From Clostridium sp. SY8519 (lineage in GTDB: Bacteria > Bacillota > Clostridia > Lachnospirales > Lachnospiraceae), in contig NC_015737.1 of the NCBI RefSeq assembly GCF_000270305.1, positions 1,736,501 to 1,800,500 of the forward strand: a DNA stretch of 64,000 nucleotides. The letters run 5' to 3'. Under the pieces are notes generated by a model. The model made no database searches and was not told where the DNA came from. It saw nothing but the letters and a program-made list of their open reading frames with translations. Below are positions 17,197 through 25,900 of this stretch, piece by piece (within the stretch, counting starts at the first letter, position 1; the number at the start of each line of letters is the position of its first letter). The translations under genes were made by a program, and so were the position numbers.

Positions 17197-18456
17197 ATGG
17201 CACAGAGTAAACAAAAAGTAAGTAACAATTTTGGAGTCAGAGGATGGCTGATCATCATCTTCTTCGGTGTAATGCTGTTCTTAAATTCTTCATTGACGGC
17301 AGACGGTATGAATATCATCCTTCCGACGTTGGCCGGAAAGATCGGTACAGATCCGAATGCCATGCTCAGTCTGAATGGAGTTGGCGGTTGGATCGCAGTA
17401 GTTGGGGCATTTGTTCTGTCCGGACTTGTTCAGAAGGTCGGCGCAAAAAAAGTAATCCTGGTTTCTTTGGCAATTGTTGCAATCTCTTTCCTTTCTTTGA
17501 CATTTATCAAAGGAATGGCAGGATGGGCAGTATGTATTATCTTAATTAATGTATTTGCAAATGGTATGAGCTTCTGCGGTGGTTCCGCACTGATCGCAAG
17601 CTGGTTCCCGACCAAAAAGGGAATGGCAATGGGATGGTCTACCATGGGTAACAACATGGCATCAGCAGTATTTATTCCAATCTTCTCGATCATGCTTGGT
17701 GCAAATGTAAATATGCCATTCTATGGTTACTTTATCTTTATGGTGATCATGTTCATTCTGGGTGTTATCATCATTAAGAATAAACCGGAAGAATGTGGCC
17801 TGCTTCCGGATAATGATCCGGCATCTGTAGAAAAAGTAAAAGCACTCGAAGAAGAAATGGCAAACTACAAGAGCCCGTGGACTGTAGGAAGAATCTTAAA
17901 AGACAAAGACATCTGGTGCGCAGGTCTTGGCTATGGTCTGTTATTCATGTGTACGGTTGGTCTGGTTTCACAGTTTGTGGCACGCGCAATGGGTGTTGGC
18001 TTTGAGCAGAATATGGCAGTTGGAATGCTTTCCATTGCAGCTGTAATTGGTATCGTAGCCAGCTATTTATGGGGTGTATTAGACACAAAGATGGGCACAA
18101 AGCTGGCATCTGTTGTCCTGGCGATCTTCTTTGCGATCGCGATCCTTCTTAACATTCTGCCGGGGCATGTAACGTTTATCATTTATACAGTAATGCTTGG
18201 CTGTGCACTTGGTGGAAACACAAACTTCTCGACATCGATGTGTGCATCTCTGTTCGGACGGAAAAACTTCCAGAGAGCATTCAACTTTGTATTCCCGGTA
18301 AGCTGTATATTCCGTGCAGCAGCAGCGGTCATCCTGGGTGCGATCCTTGGCGCAACAGGCGGGAACTTTACGATTGCTTATCTGGTATTCATGGTAGGTG
18401 CGATCGTTGCAGCGGTGCTGTTTGGATGCATCAACATGACGCCGAAGGCGGAGTAA
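17197..18456 (+). CDS. MFS transporter (oxalate/formate antiporter-like)
   Basis: The 419-residue protein has 12 hydrophobic segments with the MFS loop 2-3 signature near residue 80 (GLVQKVGAKKVIL) and a loop after helix 5 (SWFPTKKGMAMGWS) typical of OFA-type MFS carriers. RBS GGGAGGTG precedes ATG 17197. It closes the flavoprotein operon (gap 71 bp, with TTGACA at about 17139 that could be an internal promoter). A paralogue sits in island B (39333-40616); both share the early motif TADGMN/TTDGMN and WFPxKKGxAxGW. It probably imports the compound processed by the operon, or exports a product. Confidence 0.85.
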   Translation: MAQSKQKVSNNFGVRGWLIIIFFGVMLFLNSSLTADGMNIILPTLAGKIGTDPNAMLSLNGVGGWIAVVGAFVLSGLVQKVGAKKVILVSLAIVAISFLSLTFIKGMAGWAVCIILINVFANGMSFCGGSALIASWFPTKKGMAMGWSTMGNNMASAVFIPIFSIMLGANVNMPFYGYFIFMVIMFILGVIIIKNKPEECGLLPDNDPASVEKVKALEEEMANYKSPWTVGRILKDKDIWCAGLGYGLLFMCTVGLVSQFVARAMGVGFEQNMAVGMLSIAAVIGIVASYLWGVLDTKMGTKLASVVLAIFFAIAILLNILPGHVTFIIYTVMLGCALGGNTNFSTSMCASLFGRKNFQRAFNFVFPVSCIFRAAAAVILGAILGATGGNFTIAYLVFMVGAIVAAVLFGCINMTPKAE

Positions 18457-18541
18457 GTATTTCCCAAACTTTATCAGGAATATCATGAAAGAGTGGCGAC
18501 TTACAAAATGTGTGGTCGCCACTTTGAGTCTCTTAAATTAG

Positions 18542-18596
18542 ACTAATATATTATCCAATACTTGAATATTCCGAACTAATGGGCTAATATATTAGC
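18542..18596 (+). promoter_or_regulatory. HipB operator pair in the hipBA promoter
   Basis: A perfect 14-bp palindrome GCTAATATATTAGC (18583-18596) touches the start codon of the HTH gene. A related half-conserved copy CTAATATATTAT lies at 18543-18554. Two matching palindromes in front of a HipB-type gene are the usual autoregulatory arrangement. The palindrome occupies the place of a ribosome site, so the mRNA may be leaderless. Confidence 0.65.
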
Positions 18597-18875
18597 ATGA
18601 TTGATTTGACAGTAAAAACAGCAAATGAAATTAATACTGATATAGCAAAGCGGTTGGCGAAGATAAGACGCCGGAAAGGGTTTTCTCAAAAAAAGCTGGC
18701 CGCCCGGTCAGGAGTCAGTTTGGGTTCTTTGAAGCGGTTTGAACAGACGGGAGAAGTGTCCTTACATTCCCTGACGAAAATGGCGATCGCATTAGGGCTG
18801 GAAGAACAGCTGCTGGAACTATTTGCAGACATCCCGCCGGCAACCATTGAGGAGGTTATTCGTGAGCAGGGTTAA
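18597..18875 (+). CDS. hipB: HipB-like Xre-family antitoxin
   Basis: The 92-residue protein carries a classic Cro/Xre helix-turn-helix: IAKRLAKIRRRKGFSQKKLAARSGVSLGSLKRFEQTGEVSLHSLTKMAIALG. Its gene overlaps the downstream HipA-like gene by 14 bp, so the two are translationally coupled. In HipBA modules the HTH protein neutralises the HipA kinase and represses the operon. ATG 18597 has no ribosome site; either translation is leaderless or it starts at a later codon. Palindromic sites lie directly upstream. Confidence 0.85.
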   Translation: MIDLTVKTANEINTDIAKRLAKIRRRKGFSQKKLAARSGVSLGSLKRFEQTGEVSLHSLTKMAIALGLEEQLLELFADIPPATIEEVIREQG

Positions 18876-19998
18876 CCAACTTTCCGTATTGTACCATGGC
18901 AGGCTGGTTGGAACGCTCGCGTTGTATCAGAACCGGTTTGCTGCATTCGAGTATCACAAAGACTGGCTGGCTGATGGATTTTCCATCAGCCCGTTTTCGC
19001 TACCGTTAGAGCAGAAGCTGTATCTTCCGAAAATCGATCCGCTGGACGGTTTACACGGTGTATTTGCGGACAGTCTGCCGGATGGATGGGGAAGGCTTTT
19101 GGTGGACCGCCTGATGCGTAAAAAAGGGTATAACCCTGCGGCGCTTGGCAATCTGGATCGCCTGGCAATCGTTGGAGATTCCGGCATGGGGGCGTTGACT
19201 TACAGGCCGGAATGGAGTTTAGAAGAAAAGCCGCAGGAACGGGATCTGGATGAGACAGCCCTTGCATGTCAGAAAATCCTGAAGGCTGAATATACAGATG
19301 ATCTGGATCATTTATTTGCGCTTGGCGGATCATCCGGCGGTGCCAGACCAAAAATCCTGACAAACATCGATGGTGAGGAATGGCTGATCAAATTCCCTTC
19401 TTCAAATGATGAGCAGGAGGTCGGCTTGCAGGAATATGAATATGCACTTTGTGCGAAAGCGTGTGGCATTGACATGGAAAAGGTGCGGTTATTTCCATCC
19501 GAAAAATGTTCCGGTTATTTTGGTACCAGACGATTTGACAGGAAAAGTGAAGGAGACGGCAAAAAAAGGATTCACATGATTTCTGCTGCAGGGCTCTTAG
19601 AGACATCTCATCGTATTCCAAATCTGGACTATGACTTGCTGATGCGCTTGACATTGCAACTCACAAATGATATGGCAGAGTGTGAAAAGCTGTATCGCAG
19701 AATGTGCTTTAATGTATTTGCACACAATCGGGATGACCATTCCAGAAATTTCTCATGGCTATATCTGGAAAAGGAAAACAGGTGGGTTCTGTCACCGGCA
19801 TATGATCTGACATACAGTAACTCTATCGGAGGAGAGCATGCAACAACAGTGCACGGCAATGGAGCTGATCCGGGCATGGCGGATATTCTGGAAGTAGCAA
19901 AGGAGATCGGGATAGACAAAAGAAAAGCCAACAGCATAGCAAAGCAGGTGCAAGATTGTGTACAGGAGCAGTTGGAGGAGTATTTATTCTGTCATTGA
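18862..19998 (+). CDS. hipA: HipA-like serine/threonine-kinase toxin
   Basis: GTG 18862 is chosen because TGAGGAGG (18848-18855) precedes it; the 378-residue product starts with the HipA N-terminal domain (LSVLYHGRLVGTLAL). The kinase core shows the GGSSGGARPK loop near residue 155, the catalytic segment FNVFAHNRDDHSRNFSW, with the D and N expected for phosphotransfer, and SPAYDLTYS as the metal-binding aspartate motif. E. coli HipA phosphorylates glutamyl-tRNA synthetase and causes persistence; the target here is unknown. The module splits the island's catabolic genes and may help retain it. Confidence 0.9.
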   Translation: MSRVNQLSVLYHGRLVGTLALYQNRFAAFEYHKDWLADGFSISPFSLPLEQKLYLPKIDPLDGLHGVFADSLPDGWGRLLVDRLMRKKGYNPAALGNLDRLAIVGDSGMGALTYRPEWSLEEKPQERDLDETALACQKILKAEYTDDLDHLFALGGSSGGARPKILTNIDGEEWLIKFPSSNDEQEVGLQEYEYALCAKACGIDMEKVRLFPSEKCSGYFGTRRFDRKSEGDGKKRIHMISAAGLLETSHRIPNLDYDLLMRLTLQLTNDMAECEKLYRRMCFNVFAHNRDDHSRNFSWLYLEKENRWVLSPAYDLTYSNSIGGEHATTVHGNGADPGMADILEVAKEIGIDKRKANSIAKQVQDCVQEQLEEYLFCH

Positions 19999-20079
19999 TA
20001 TTATTCAATTATGTCAGACATCAGTATGCCGTGAGCCTGGACTTTTGACAGAGATTTGAAAGAATTTAGGAAGGACAAT

Positions 20080-20961
20080 ATGACACTAAAACAGATCGAA
20101 GGTTTTTGTTACCTTGCGCAAACATTGAATTTTTCCAAGGCTGCTGAGCTGTTATTTTTATCACAGCCTGCTTTTAGCCGCATGATCGTATCGATGGAAA
20201 AGGAACTGGGGTGTCAGCTGTTTATTCGGAGTAAAACGGAGCCAAAACTGACCCTGGCGGGAGAACAGATCTATCAGCACATGAAGGTGATGTTGAGAGA
20301 GTACGAAGACATTAACGGCATCGCGAAGCTGGCCAGTCAGGACAAACTCGGAAGCCTTCGAATCGGGATGCTGGACAATGGACTGACGGAAAAGAGCAGA
20401 AATCTGATTCTGGGATTTCAGGACGCCAATCCGGATGTGGAGCTGATCCTGAGGGAATATTCAGAAGTGGAAATATTCAGAGCGCTGGAGATGGGCTGGA
20501 TTGATGTGGCATTAGTGATTCATTTTCCGGAAATATTCCGGCAGACGATGACAGGAATCGTGACGGAGACCAGCCGGGAATGCGTGATATTACACAGAAG
20601 CAATCCGCTGTCGCAGAAAGAAGAAGTTGAAATCGCGGAATTGAAAAATGAAAAGTTCATCATGCTGCGGGAGAGCAAATCCCAAATGGGTTACAATATG
20701 GTGATGAGTGAATGCCTGCGGAATGGATTCACGCCGGATATCGTTATGAAAGCAGATTCTGTTTCCAGTGCGCTATCTGCAGTTGCCTGCAATATCGGCT
20801 GCACGATCCTGACAGACGCGCTGCAGCATCTGCCAGGAGAGGATGTTTTGTTTATACCGATTGCCGGAAGTACTTTGTGTGACCATTGGCTAGTCTGGAA
20901 TAAAGAGATTGCAAACGAAAAGATTCCGGAACTCAAGGCTTTTATCGAAGCGCGTATTTGA
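20080..20961 (+). CDS. LysR-family transcriptional regulator
   Basis: ATG 20080 follows AGGAAGGA; the 293-residue product has the LysR HTH (LNFSKAAELLFLSQPAFSRMIVSMEKELGCQLFIRS) and a full effector domain. It is clearly paralogous to the regulator at 24744-25637 (shared FSRLI/FSRMI, ELGC, RSK, EYGEV/EYSEV and a similar C-terminal half). It precedes an MFS remnant and the LVIVD protein gene on the same strand. A terminator (20986-21017) separates it from them. Its effector is probably an aromatic compound, judged only from the island's content. Confidence 0.9.
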   Translation: MTLKQIEGFCYLAQTLNFSKAAELLFLSQPAFSRMIVSMEKELGCQLFIRSKTEPKLTLAGEQIYQHMKVMLREYEDINGIAKLASQDKLGSLRIGMLDNGLTEKSRNLILGFQDANPDVELILREYSEVEIFRALEMGWIDVALVIHFPEIFRQTMTGIVTETSRECVILHRSNPLSQKEEVEIAELKNEKFIMLRESKSQMGYNMVMSECLRNGFTPDIVMKADSVSSALSAVACNIGCTILTDALQHLPGEDVLFIPIAGSTLCDHWLVWNKEIANEKIPELKAFIEARI

Positions 20962-20985
20962 CAACAAAATAGATTTTTCGCGATG

Positions 20986-21017
20986 GAGAATATACCAATA
21001 GGTATGTTCTCTTTTTT
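20986..21017 (+). terminator. Terminator of the LysR gene
   Basis: An 11-bp stem GAGAATATACC / GGTATGTTCTC (one wobble), AATA loop and six T. Confidence 0.85.
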
Positions 21018-21029
21018 GCACGATGAAGT

Positions 21030-21806
21030 ATGCAATTTATGCATACAAACGCCAATAGAAAAGCATTTCCTATGCATACAAATAGCCATTACAATAAAGA
21101 AAACAAAAGAAATAAGGAGGCGGCATATGGAGCATGGATCAAAGTTTTCTTTAAAACCCTGTTCACCAATAAATATGCTTTATTGCTGTTGATCTATATC
21201 CTGTTACAGCAGATTGCAGGTGGTACGATCACGGCAGGCGGAACCTATTATTTCCAGCATGTATACGGCGACATCAACGGATTTTCCCAGATGATGGCTG
21301 TGACAGTAGTGGCAGCGGTCATTGCGCTTCTGGTTTGTCCGTTCCTGGTAAAGAAAATCGGGTCAAAGAAAATGTTCTCACTGGGGTGTATCCTGACGGT
21401 CATCTGCTATATCATCATGATCATTTCAGGAAGACATACGCTGATCACGCTTTTGATCTGCCTGCCGCTTTCGCAGGTGTTTGGCCAGATGTTTTTGATG
21501 ACACAGGCAGGACCGATCGCAGCTGCTGTATCTGATTACAGTTTTAAGAATACAGGCGTTCATGTAGAAGGTATTACGTCATCTGTGGTTAATATCGATA
21601 TTAAGGTTGGTACCGCGATCGCAACCGGTGTATTAGGCCTGATCATGAGCATCGGCGGTTATGCGGAAGGCGCTGCAGAACAGTCCGTAAGAGCGGTTAA
21701 TTCCATCTATTTCGCATACATGATCGTTCCGTTGATTATATTCGCGGTACTGGGTATTCTGTTTATGACGACATATAAACTGGAAACACCGACAGAGATA
21801 GCATGA
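21030..21806 (+). pseudogene. MFS transporter of the GPH (sugar:cation symporter-like) type, N-terminal half missing
   Basis: Residues from about AYGAWIKVFFKTLFTNKYALLLLIYILLQQ onward match the second half of GPH/MFS_2 symporters: six membrane segments and VHVEGITSSVVNIDIKVGTAI near residue 180. The first half (six helices and the family's N-terminal signature) is absent; full proteins have ~450 residues. AAGGAGG at 21115-21121 precedes ATG 21126 in a different frame, so the original start is lost. The remnant is probably non-functional. Its 3' end overlaps the broader frame of the LVIVD gene, whose ribosome site lies just after the stop. Confidence 0.7.
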
Positions 21807-21829
21807 TTAACAGATTTAAAAGGAGCATA

Positions 21830-23179
21830 ATGATGAGTCAGAGAAAAGAAATGTTACTCAACAACACTGAATACATCGGCTATACCGATTTAAACAAAAA
21901 ACCGGGGTTCCAGATGGCGATGTATAAAAGCCCGGAGGGCAGATACTATATCTATACGGCATGTTTCCGTGACAATGGTTTCAACATCGTAGACGTAACG
22001 GATCCGGCTAACCCCACTTCCAAATGGGTCGAGGGTGACTGGCTAACGGATGTCCATGACGGACAGGGTCTGGCCAAGATCCAGACCGGTGACGGCAAGC
22101 TGATCTGCATGTACGGCGGCACGATGCGTGTACTGCACGGGACACATGAGATGCCGTTCTGGGGCGGAATCAAAATCTATGACATTGCAACGGATCCGAT
22201 GAATCCGAAATTTCTGGGCCAATTTGAATGTGAAGAGGGCCCGGGCGCACACAGAAGCTTCTACAATGGCGGCGACTATGTGTATGTGGTCGGCAGCAAG
22301 AAAAACTATATGGGATACATCATCCGGATCGTGGACATTTCCGATCCGACAAATCCTGTTGAGGTTGGCAGCTACTGGGATGATAAGCAGTATCTGTCCA
22401 ACAAAAAGGCGGAGGAGATTCCGGAGATCGGTACGGAGGAGTTTATGAAGCTTCCGTGCATGCATGCGATCACGGTAAAGGATGACATCCTCTATGCGGC
22501 ATATCCGAATGTTGGCTTCTGTCTGATCGATGTGCATGATAAGGCGCATCCGCATCTGATCTCCAAGCTGCCCTTAAACCCGCCGTTTGGCAGAGGACAG
22601 GGTGGCGCGGCAGTGCATTCCGCGATGCCGCTTGGCGACAGACCGTACGCGATCGTTACGACCGAAGGCGAGCGGGTTCGCTACTTTGATGAGAATCGCA
22701 CGGAGGGCATGTTCCACAAGATCACGACACAGCCGATGAACTTTATCGGCATGGTGGAGCTGACAGATCCTGCCAATCCGAGTCTGATCGCAGTCTTCCC
22801 GTATCCGGAAATGCCGGAAGGATATACACATGGTGAAAACTTTAATATCGTAGACGGCACACGCGCGGTCTTCGGTCCGCACAACATGTTTGATGCGTTC
22901 GGTCAGGACTGCTATGAGAAACGTGATGATCGCGTCTATAATTGCTATTTCCATGCAGGCTTGAGGATCTATGACGTATCCGATCCGTTTGTGCCGAAGG
23001 AGATCGCATACTTCCTGCCGCCGGATCCCGAAGGTCCGAACTGGTTTGATACCGAAGATGGTTCCCTGCTGCCGGGACCGCAGGTGGCCATTACAGAAGA
23101 TATTCTGGTCGATGACAGAGGTTATATCTATCTGACGACCTATCAGGATGGCATGTATATTGTGAGATGTACAGTATAA
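21830..23179 (+). CDS. LVIVD-repeat beta-propeller protein, cytoplasmic, function unknown
   Basis: ATG 21830 follows AGGAGC; an alternative ATG is adjacent at 21833. The 449-residue protein has repeated 'DxxDPxNP' turns (NIVDVTDPANPTSKW, KIYDIATDPMNPKFL, RIVDISDPTNPVEVG, GMVELTDPANPSLIA, RIYDVSDPFVPKEIA) of the LVIVD repeat, which folds as a beta-propeller. Most such proteins are secreted; this one has no signal peptide. Conserved His-rich spots (DVHDGQG, GAHRSFYNGG, CMHAITV, AVHSAMP, GPHNMF) line up once per blade, suggesting a metal or ligand site at the propeller axis. I infer an enzyme or binding protein in aromatic metabolism; no precise function can be given. Confidence 0.7.
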   Translation: MMSQRKEMLLNNTEYIGYTDLNKKPGFQMAMYKSPEGRYYIYTACFRDNGFNIVDVTDPANPTSKWVEGDWLTDVHDGQGLAKIQTGDGKLICMYGGTMRVLHGTHEMPFWGGIKIYDIATDPMNPKFLGQFECEEGPGAHRSFYNGGDYVYVVGSKKNYMGYIIRIVDISDPTNPVEVGSYWDDKQYLSNKKAEEIPEIGTEEFMKLPCMHAITVKDDILYAAYPNVGFCLIDVHDKAHPHLISKLPLNPPFGRGQGGAAVHSAMPLGDRPYAIVTTEGERVRYFDENRTEGMFHKITTQPMNFIGMVELTDPANPSLIAVFPYPEMPEGYTHGENFNIVDGTRAVFGPHNMFDAFGQDCYEKRDDRVYNCYFHAGLRIYDVSDPFVPKEIAYFLPPDPEGPNWFDTEDGSLLPGPQVAITEDILVDDRGYIYLTTYQDGMYIVRCTV

Positions 23180-23199
23180 GATATCCATTATCCCCTTCG

Positions 23200-23230
23200 T
23201 TGAAAAAACAGCCCAGTGCTGTTTTTTCAA
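23200..23230. terminator. Bidirectional-type terminator after the LVIVD gene
   Basis: A 13-bp perfect stem TTGAAAAAACAGC / GCTGTTTTTTCAA with a CCAGT loop. Confidence 0.8.
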
Positions 23231-23375
23231 TTTAATAGAAATAGTGGATTTTTTGAGAAACTGAAATACTGAAAAAACGGACCGAAATTGATAATATAAT
23301 ACTGAAAAAAAACCGAATGATTATGAGGAGCGTTATTCTGTCTTTGGTTTTGTATTATTTCAGGAGTTTTTATCT

Positions 23376-24707
23376 ATGTTCAGAAGAAAAGTATACGATC
23401 AGTTATTGCAATGGAAGAAAGAATTCAATGGGTCATATTCTGCCCTGATACAAGGAGCAAGACGTGTTGGTAAAAGCACCGTGGCTGAGGAGTTTGCAAA
23501 AAATGAGTATAAAACATATATAAAAATAGATTTTGCAAATATATCCGGTTCTATGCAGGATGTATTCAAGGATGTATCGGATTTGGATCTGTTCTTTTTA
23601 AGATTGCAGGCGGAAACAAATATCACGCTATACGACCGGGAGTCCGTTATTATATTTGATGAGATACAATTGAGCCCGAAAACCCGGCAGGCGATCAAGT
23701 ACTTTGTTGCTGATGGAAGGTATGATTATATAGAGACGGGGTCTTTGATTTCTATAAAAAAGAATGTGAAAGGAATCGTGATTCCATCGGAGGAACATAA
23801 GATAGATATGTATCCGATGGATTACGAAGAATTCCTTTGGGCAGTTGGGAGTCAAAATTATGATTTGACGAAAAAGCTTACGGAGCATCAAAAACCCATA
23901 GGCGATGCAACCAATCGAAAGCTTATGCGGGACTTCAGGATATATATGGCGGTAGGCGGTATGCCTCAGGCAGTAGAAGCGTACCTTCAGAAAAAAGACT
24001 TTGCCACGATTGATGCTATTAAAAGAGAGATTATCAATCTTTATAAGGACGATATGAAGAAAATCGACTCATCCGGACTACTTTCAAGAATCTTTGAATC
24101 CATCCCTTCCCAGTTGGCGCTAAAGAAGAAACGTTTTGTCATTAGCAGAGCCACTGGGAAGAAAAAAAACAGCAAGGATCTGGAGCGATTATCTGATCTG
24201 CTTGATTCAAGAACCGTTTATATTTGTAATAATGTAAAAAATCCGGGCATCAGTCTTTCTCAAACAAAATCAGAGGATGAGTTCAAACTTTATCTGGCAG
24301 ATACCGGACTTTTTACAACACTATTATTTAACGATGAAAGCAGAGCAAATGAAGATATTTATCGAAAGCTGCTAAGTGACAGACTTCCGGAGAATCTTGT
24401 ATATCTGTATGAAAATGCTGTCGCACAGATGATTGCTTCCTCAGGAAGAAAGCTGTACTATCATACATGGTCAAAGCCGGCCAGCACGCATTATTATGAG
24501 ATCGATTTCATCATTTTGAAAAAAGGCAAGATTGTGCCCATAGAAGTAAAGTCCGCCAGAGTGAGACCGCATGAGTCAATGGATGATTTCTCAAAAAAGT
24601 ATTCAAAGTATGTCTATAGAAAATATATTATCTCTCAGCACGATATCCAAAAGGATAGAGATATACAGCTTTGGCCGATATACTGTCTTCCGGCATTGCT
24701 TGAATAA
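23376..24707 (+). CDS. AAA+ ATPase with DUF4143 domain
   Basis: The 443-residue protein has Walker A GARRVGKST near residue 28, Walker B SVIIFDEIQ near 90, and a C-terminal DUF4143 domain with nuclease-like traits (DFIILKKGKIVPIEVKSARVR, compare the E-x-K core of PD-(D/E)XK folds). It belongs to a very common ATPase family in gut Firmicutes and Bacteroidota whose function is still unclear. It is richer in A/T and AAA/ATA codons than its neighbours, so it is probably a separate arrival. RBS CAGGAG precedes ATG 23376. There is no evident link to the catabolic genes. Confidence 0.85.
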   Translation: MFRRKVYDQLLQWKKEFNGSYSALIQGARRVGKSTVAEEFAKNEYKTYIKIDFANISGSMQDVFKDVSDLDLFFLRLQAETNITLYDRESVIIFDEIQLSPKTRQAIKYFVADGRYDYIETGSLISIKKNVKGIVIPSEEHKIDMYPMDYEEFLWAVGSQNYDLTKKLTEHQKPIGDATNRKLMRDFRIYMAVGGMPQAVEAYLQKKDFATIDAIKREIINLYKDDMKKIDSSGLLSRIFESIPSQLALKKKRFVISRATGKKKNSKDLERLSDLLDSRTVYICNNVKNPGISLSQTKSEDEFKLYLADTGLFTTLLFNDESRANEDIYRKLLSDRLPENLVYLYENAVAQMIASSGRKLYYHTWSKPASTHYYEIDFIILKKGKIVPIEVKSARVRPHESMDDFSKKYSKYVYRKYIISQHDIQKDRDIQLWPIYCLPALLE

Positions 24708-24743
24708 TTCATTGTGAATAGTATATAGGAATGGGAGCGCACC

Positions 24744-25637
24744 ATGAACATGAAACAGATTGAGTGCTTTATCGCGCTCGCGGAAACCCTCAACTTCACA
24801 AAAGCATCTGAACTGTGCTATGTGAGCCAGTCTGCATTCAGTCGTCTGATTTCCTCGCTAGAGGATGAGCTGGGCTGTACGCTGATCGCCAGAAGCAAAG
24901 TAAACCCCAGGCTGACCAATGCCGGCGAGCGCATTTATGAGCAGGCGAAACTGATCCTGTTTCACAGCACAGAGATGAAAAACATCGCAACCATCGCGAA
25001 CAATGGCGAGCTGGGTGATTTTCGGATCGGTATCCTGGAAAAAGGCCTGACGAAGTACTGCGTAAACCTGATCCTGGAATATCAGGAGAAGTGTCCTAAC
25101 ATAAGTTTTGATTTTCAGGAATACGGAGAAGTCAATCTGGTCAAGGCGATCGAGCATCAGCAGGTGGATTTTGGTATTTTGCCCTTTTTTCCGGAAATGC
25201 TGCAGGAGAAGATGGATTATATAATCCTGGAAAAGACCAGAAACTGCGTGTTCGTACCGGAAGGACACCCGATCGCTTCGCATTCGTCAATCTCTATTAC
25301 AGAATTAAAAGACGAACCGTTCATCGTCATGCACAGCGACAACATGAATGCAGGTTATCAGTATTATATGGGTGTTTGCAGACAGAATGGTTTTGAGCCG
25401 CGGATCGCGGCACAGGGTGATTCCATCAGCAGTATCGAGTACTACCTGCGTTGTAAAAAAGGGGTATTCCTGTCAATTGAGGCAATCTTTGACTATGCCA
25501 ATGAAGGCATCGTATCGGTGCCGGTAGAGGAGCTTGAAGACAATCTGATCTATCTAGTCTGGAACCGGAACCGCGAGAGCAAGGAACTGGATAAGTTCCT
25601 CGCGTTTGTCGGAAACAAGGTGTTCGGGCGGGAGTAA
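24744..25637 (+). CDS. LysR-family transcriptional regulator
   Basis: The 297-residue protein has the LysR HTH (LNFTKASELCYVSQSAFSRLISSLEDELGCTLIARS) and effector domain (GDFRIGILEKGLTKYCVNL...). It is a paralogue of the product of 20080-20961. It stands upstream of the 2-oxoacid oxidoreductase remnant, CoA-transferase and chalcone isomerase genes on the same strand, separated by the repeated leader with terminator at 25641-25743. It is the best candidate for control of the chalcone isomerase block, responding to a flavonoid or a degradation product. That role is inferred from position only. Confidence 0.9.
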   Translation: MNMKQIECFIALAETLNFTKASELCYVSQSAFSRLISSLEDELGCTLIARSKVNPRLTNAGERIYEQAKLILFHSTEMKNIATIANNGELGDFRIGILEKGLTKYCVNLILEYQEKCPNISFDFQEYGEVNLVKAIEHQQVDFGILPFFPEMLQEKMDYIILEKTRNCVFVPEGHPIASHSSISITELKDEPFIVMHSDNMNAGYQYYMGVCRQNGFEPRIAAQGDSISSIEYYLRCKKGVFLSIEAIFDYANEGIVSVPVEELEDNLIYLVWNRNRESKELDKFLAFVGNKVFGRE

Positions 25638-25640
25638 CAG

Positions 25641-25743
25641 GCTGATTGCAATTTCCGCAATCTATCTTGCGCTCTTAGCATTTCCTGTAAAAAAAGAAGT
25701 GGATTAAGCTTTAGATATAAAGTTTAATCCGCTTTTTTGTTTT
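25641..25743 (+). promoter_or_regulatory. Repeated leader with terminator, copy 1 (candidate attenuator)
   Basis: About 103 bp nearly identical to 27864-27966. It contains TTGCAATTTCCGCAA, the invariant block TTGCGCTCTTAGCATTTCC and a terminator hairpin (GTGGATTAAGCTTT / AAAGTTTAATCCGC, loop AGATAT, T6). The terminator ends only ~10 bp before the ribosome site of the next gene (GAAAGGAG). Differences between copies keep the stem paired through wobbles. This arrangement suits a transcription attenuator; a plain duplicated terminator is the alternative. Confidence 0.55.
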
Positions 25744-25762
25744 ACGAAAGGAGTTTTTCATA

Positions 25763-25900
25763 ATGGCAAGAGTATTAATGAAAGGCGGTGAAGCGATCGT
25801 CGAAGCAGCAGTAAGAGCCGGATGCCGTTTTTTCGCAGGGTATCCTATCACACCACAAAATGCTCGAGAATATGTAGGGAGGAATGACAGATGGAATTGA
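25763..25900 (+). pseudogene. 2-oxoacid:ferredoxin oxidoreductase alpha subunit, 45-residue remnant
   Basis: ATG 25763 has a good ribosome site (GAAAGGAG). The product begins [33 protein letters not shown], the unmistakable N-terminus of VorB/KorA-type alpha subunits, then runs into 12 unrelated residues and stops. Full subunits have ~350-380 residues, so some 300 codons are missing. The deletion stops short of the next gene, whose ribosome site and start are intact and overlap this frame by 10 bp. The enzyme would need an alpha subunit from elsewhere to work. Confidence 0.8.
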
